In this document: positions 4,654 through 5,492 of the stretch, one piece after another
How positions within the stretch are numbered: position 1 is the stretch's first letter
Layout of the letters: each line of letters begins with the position of its first letter
NCBI GenBank assembly: GCA_934716785.1
Contig: CAKUYM010000300.1
Coordinates: 1-5,492 of the forward strand
DNA: 5,492 bases
Source: an uncultured Bacteroides sp.
Lineage (GTDB): Bacteria > Bacteroidota > Bacteroidia > Bacteroidales > Bacteroidaceae
Direction of reading: 5' to 3'
The notes under the pieces: model-generated
What the model was told of the DNA's origin: nothing
Databases searched by the model: none
The model's input: the letters and a program-made list of their open reading frames with translations, nothing else
Made by a program: the position numbers and the translations under genes

Positions 4654-5492
4654 ATGACAAAACAAACAAAAAGTTTTGTATTGCCTTTGACATTCATCGG
4701 CATTATGTTCTTCGCGATTGGTTTCGCATTAGGAATCAATTCACTGTTAGTTCCCGTATTGCAGAAATCATTGGGAATTTCAAACGCGGCATCTTACCTC
4801 ATTATTGCCGCTACCTTTATCCCGTTTCTGGTATTCGGCTATCCCGCCGGGCTCACCATCAAAGCAATCGGTTATAAGCGCACCATGTCACTGTCTTTTT
4901 TCATTTTTGCCATAGCGTTTTGCCTGCTCATTCTCTCGGCATCCCAAGAAAGCTTCACGTTATTCCTATTGGCATCTTTCATCAGCGGAGCCGCCAACGC
5001 CTACTTGCAAGCATCCGTCAATCCGTATATCACGATTTTAGGTCCGATGGATAGCGCAGCAAAACGTATCAGCATCATGGGCATCTGCAATAAATTGGCA
5101 TGGCCCATTCCCGCCATCTTCATCGTGTGGCTATTGGGCAAAGATGTCAGCCTGATTGGTGTTGAAGATTTGAGCAAACCGTTTATCATCATTATCTGTG
5201 CCTTTATAGCCTTGGGCGTCATGGCATTCTTCGCACCGCTACCTGAAGTAAAAGCCGCCGGAGAGGATGAAAGCGAAGACGAAGCCGAAGCGTGCCCCTA
5301 TGCTGCCGGAAAAACTTCCGTATTCCAGTTTCCACACCTATTGTTAGGTTGTTTGGCTCTGTTCCTTTATGTAGGCGTTGAGACTGTTTCGTTGGGCACA
5401 TTGGTCGATTACGCAAAAGAACTCGGACTTGAGGGTGCGGCAAACTACGCTTGGATTGCTCCTATCGGCATCGTTATCGGTTACATCTGCGG
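4654..5492 (+). CDS. FHS-family (FucP/GluP-like) sugar MFS transporter, 5' part
   Basis: The frame runs open to the right edge; 279 residues are visible of an expected 400 or so. Hydrophobic segments at about 8-36, 45-69, 76-96, 101-121, 138-162 and 176-195 fit transmembrane helices 1-6, and 226-247 and 264-279 start the second half. The block NPYITILGP (123-131) followed by a basic residue after a short gap is the hallmark of the FHS branch (L-fucose permease, glucose/galactose permease). YVGVETVSLG (239-248) matches the helix 7 motif. The loop between helices 6 and 7 holds an acidic stretch, EDESEDEAEA (204-213). The likely role is inner-membrane uptake of a sugar; the substrate is unknown. 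By my alignment, positions equal to FucP D46 and E135 are S30 and Q119. ATG 4654 is preceded by A/T-rich DNA; no full promoter is visible (TACATTTA at 4642-4649 is one base off a -7 box). Confidence 0.9.
   Translation, partial: MTKQTKSFVLPLTFIGIMFFAIGFALGINSLLVPVLQKSLGISNAASYLIIAATFIPFLVFGYPAGLTIKAIGYKRTMSLSFFIFAIAFCLLILSASQESFTLFLLASFISGAANAYLQASVNPYITILGPMDSAAKRISIMGICNKLAWPIPAIFIVWLLGKDVSLIGVEDLSKPFIIIICAFIALGVMAFFAPLPEVKAAGEDESEDEAEACPYAAGKTSVFQFPHLLLGCLALFLYVGVETVSLGTLVDYAKELGLEGAANYAWIAPIGIVIGYIC

Overview
The window reads as chromosomal DNA of a Bacteroides-type bacterium (phylum Bacteroidota). The evidence is promoters of the Bacteroidota form (TTTG, about 20 bases, then TAnnTTTG) ahead of rplU and serS, start codons without Shine-Dalgarno sequences, and protein sequences typical of gut Bacteroides. 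I cannot name the species.

Layout, left to right. (1) 2-766 is the 3' part of a TraB/GumN-family protein gene cut by the window edge. A HAD-family phosphatase of the phosphoglycolate phosphatase type follows at 803-1471, 36 bases downstream on the same strand. (2) 1472-2505 is about 1 kb of AT-rich DNA with no convincing gene, but it is full of ordered repeats. It holds a 31-bp near-perfect inverted repeat bracketing 266 bp (1604-1931), nine copies of the heptamer ACTGACA (both strands), a tandem array with a 22-bp period (2003-2134), and a cluster of hairpins, one with a loop that can pair with upstream sequence (2152-2237). The rplU promoter and an ~85-base leader lie at its right end. (3) 2506-3109 holds rplU and rpmA, encoding ribosomal proteins bL21 and bL27, closed by a strong intrinsic terminator. 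(4) 3303-4577 is serS (seryl-tRNA synthetase) with its own promoter, preceded by a perfect AT palindrome and followed by a perfect 15-bp hairpin that lacks a U-run. (5) 4654 to the right edge is the 5' two-thirds of a sugar transporter gene of the FHS (FucP/GluP) branch of the major facilitator superfamily.

How the genes fit together: rplU, rpmA and serS serve translation, but punctuation (terminator, then a new promoter) shows two transcription units. The transporter has no clear promoter and may depend on read-through from serS. The TraB-like and HAD genes look like ordinary housekeeping or accessory enzymes with no visible link to translation.

All coding genes are from known families. What is unexplained is the repeat-rich gap at 1472-2505. 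It may be an invertible segment, a decayed small mobile element, a protein-binding array or an unannotated RNA. The sequence alone does not decide among these, and no recombinase or transposase gene is present in the window.
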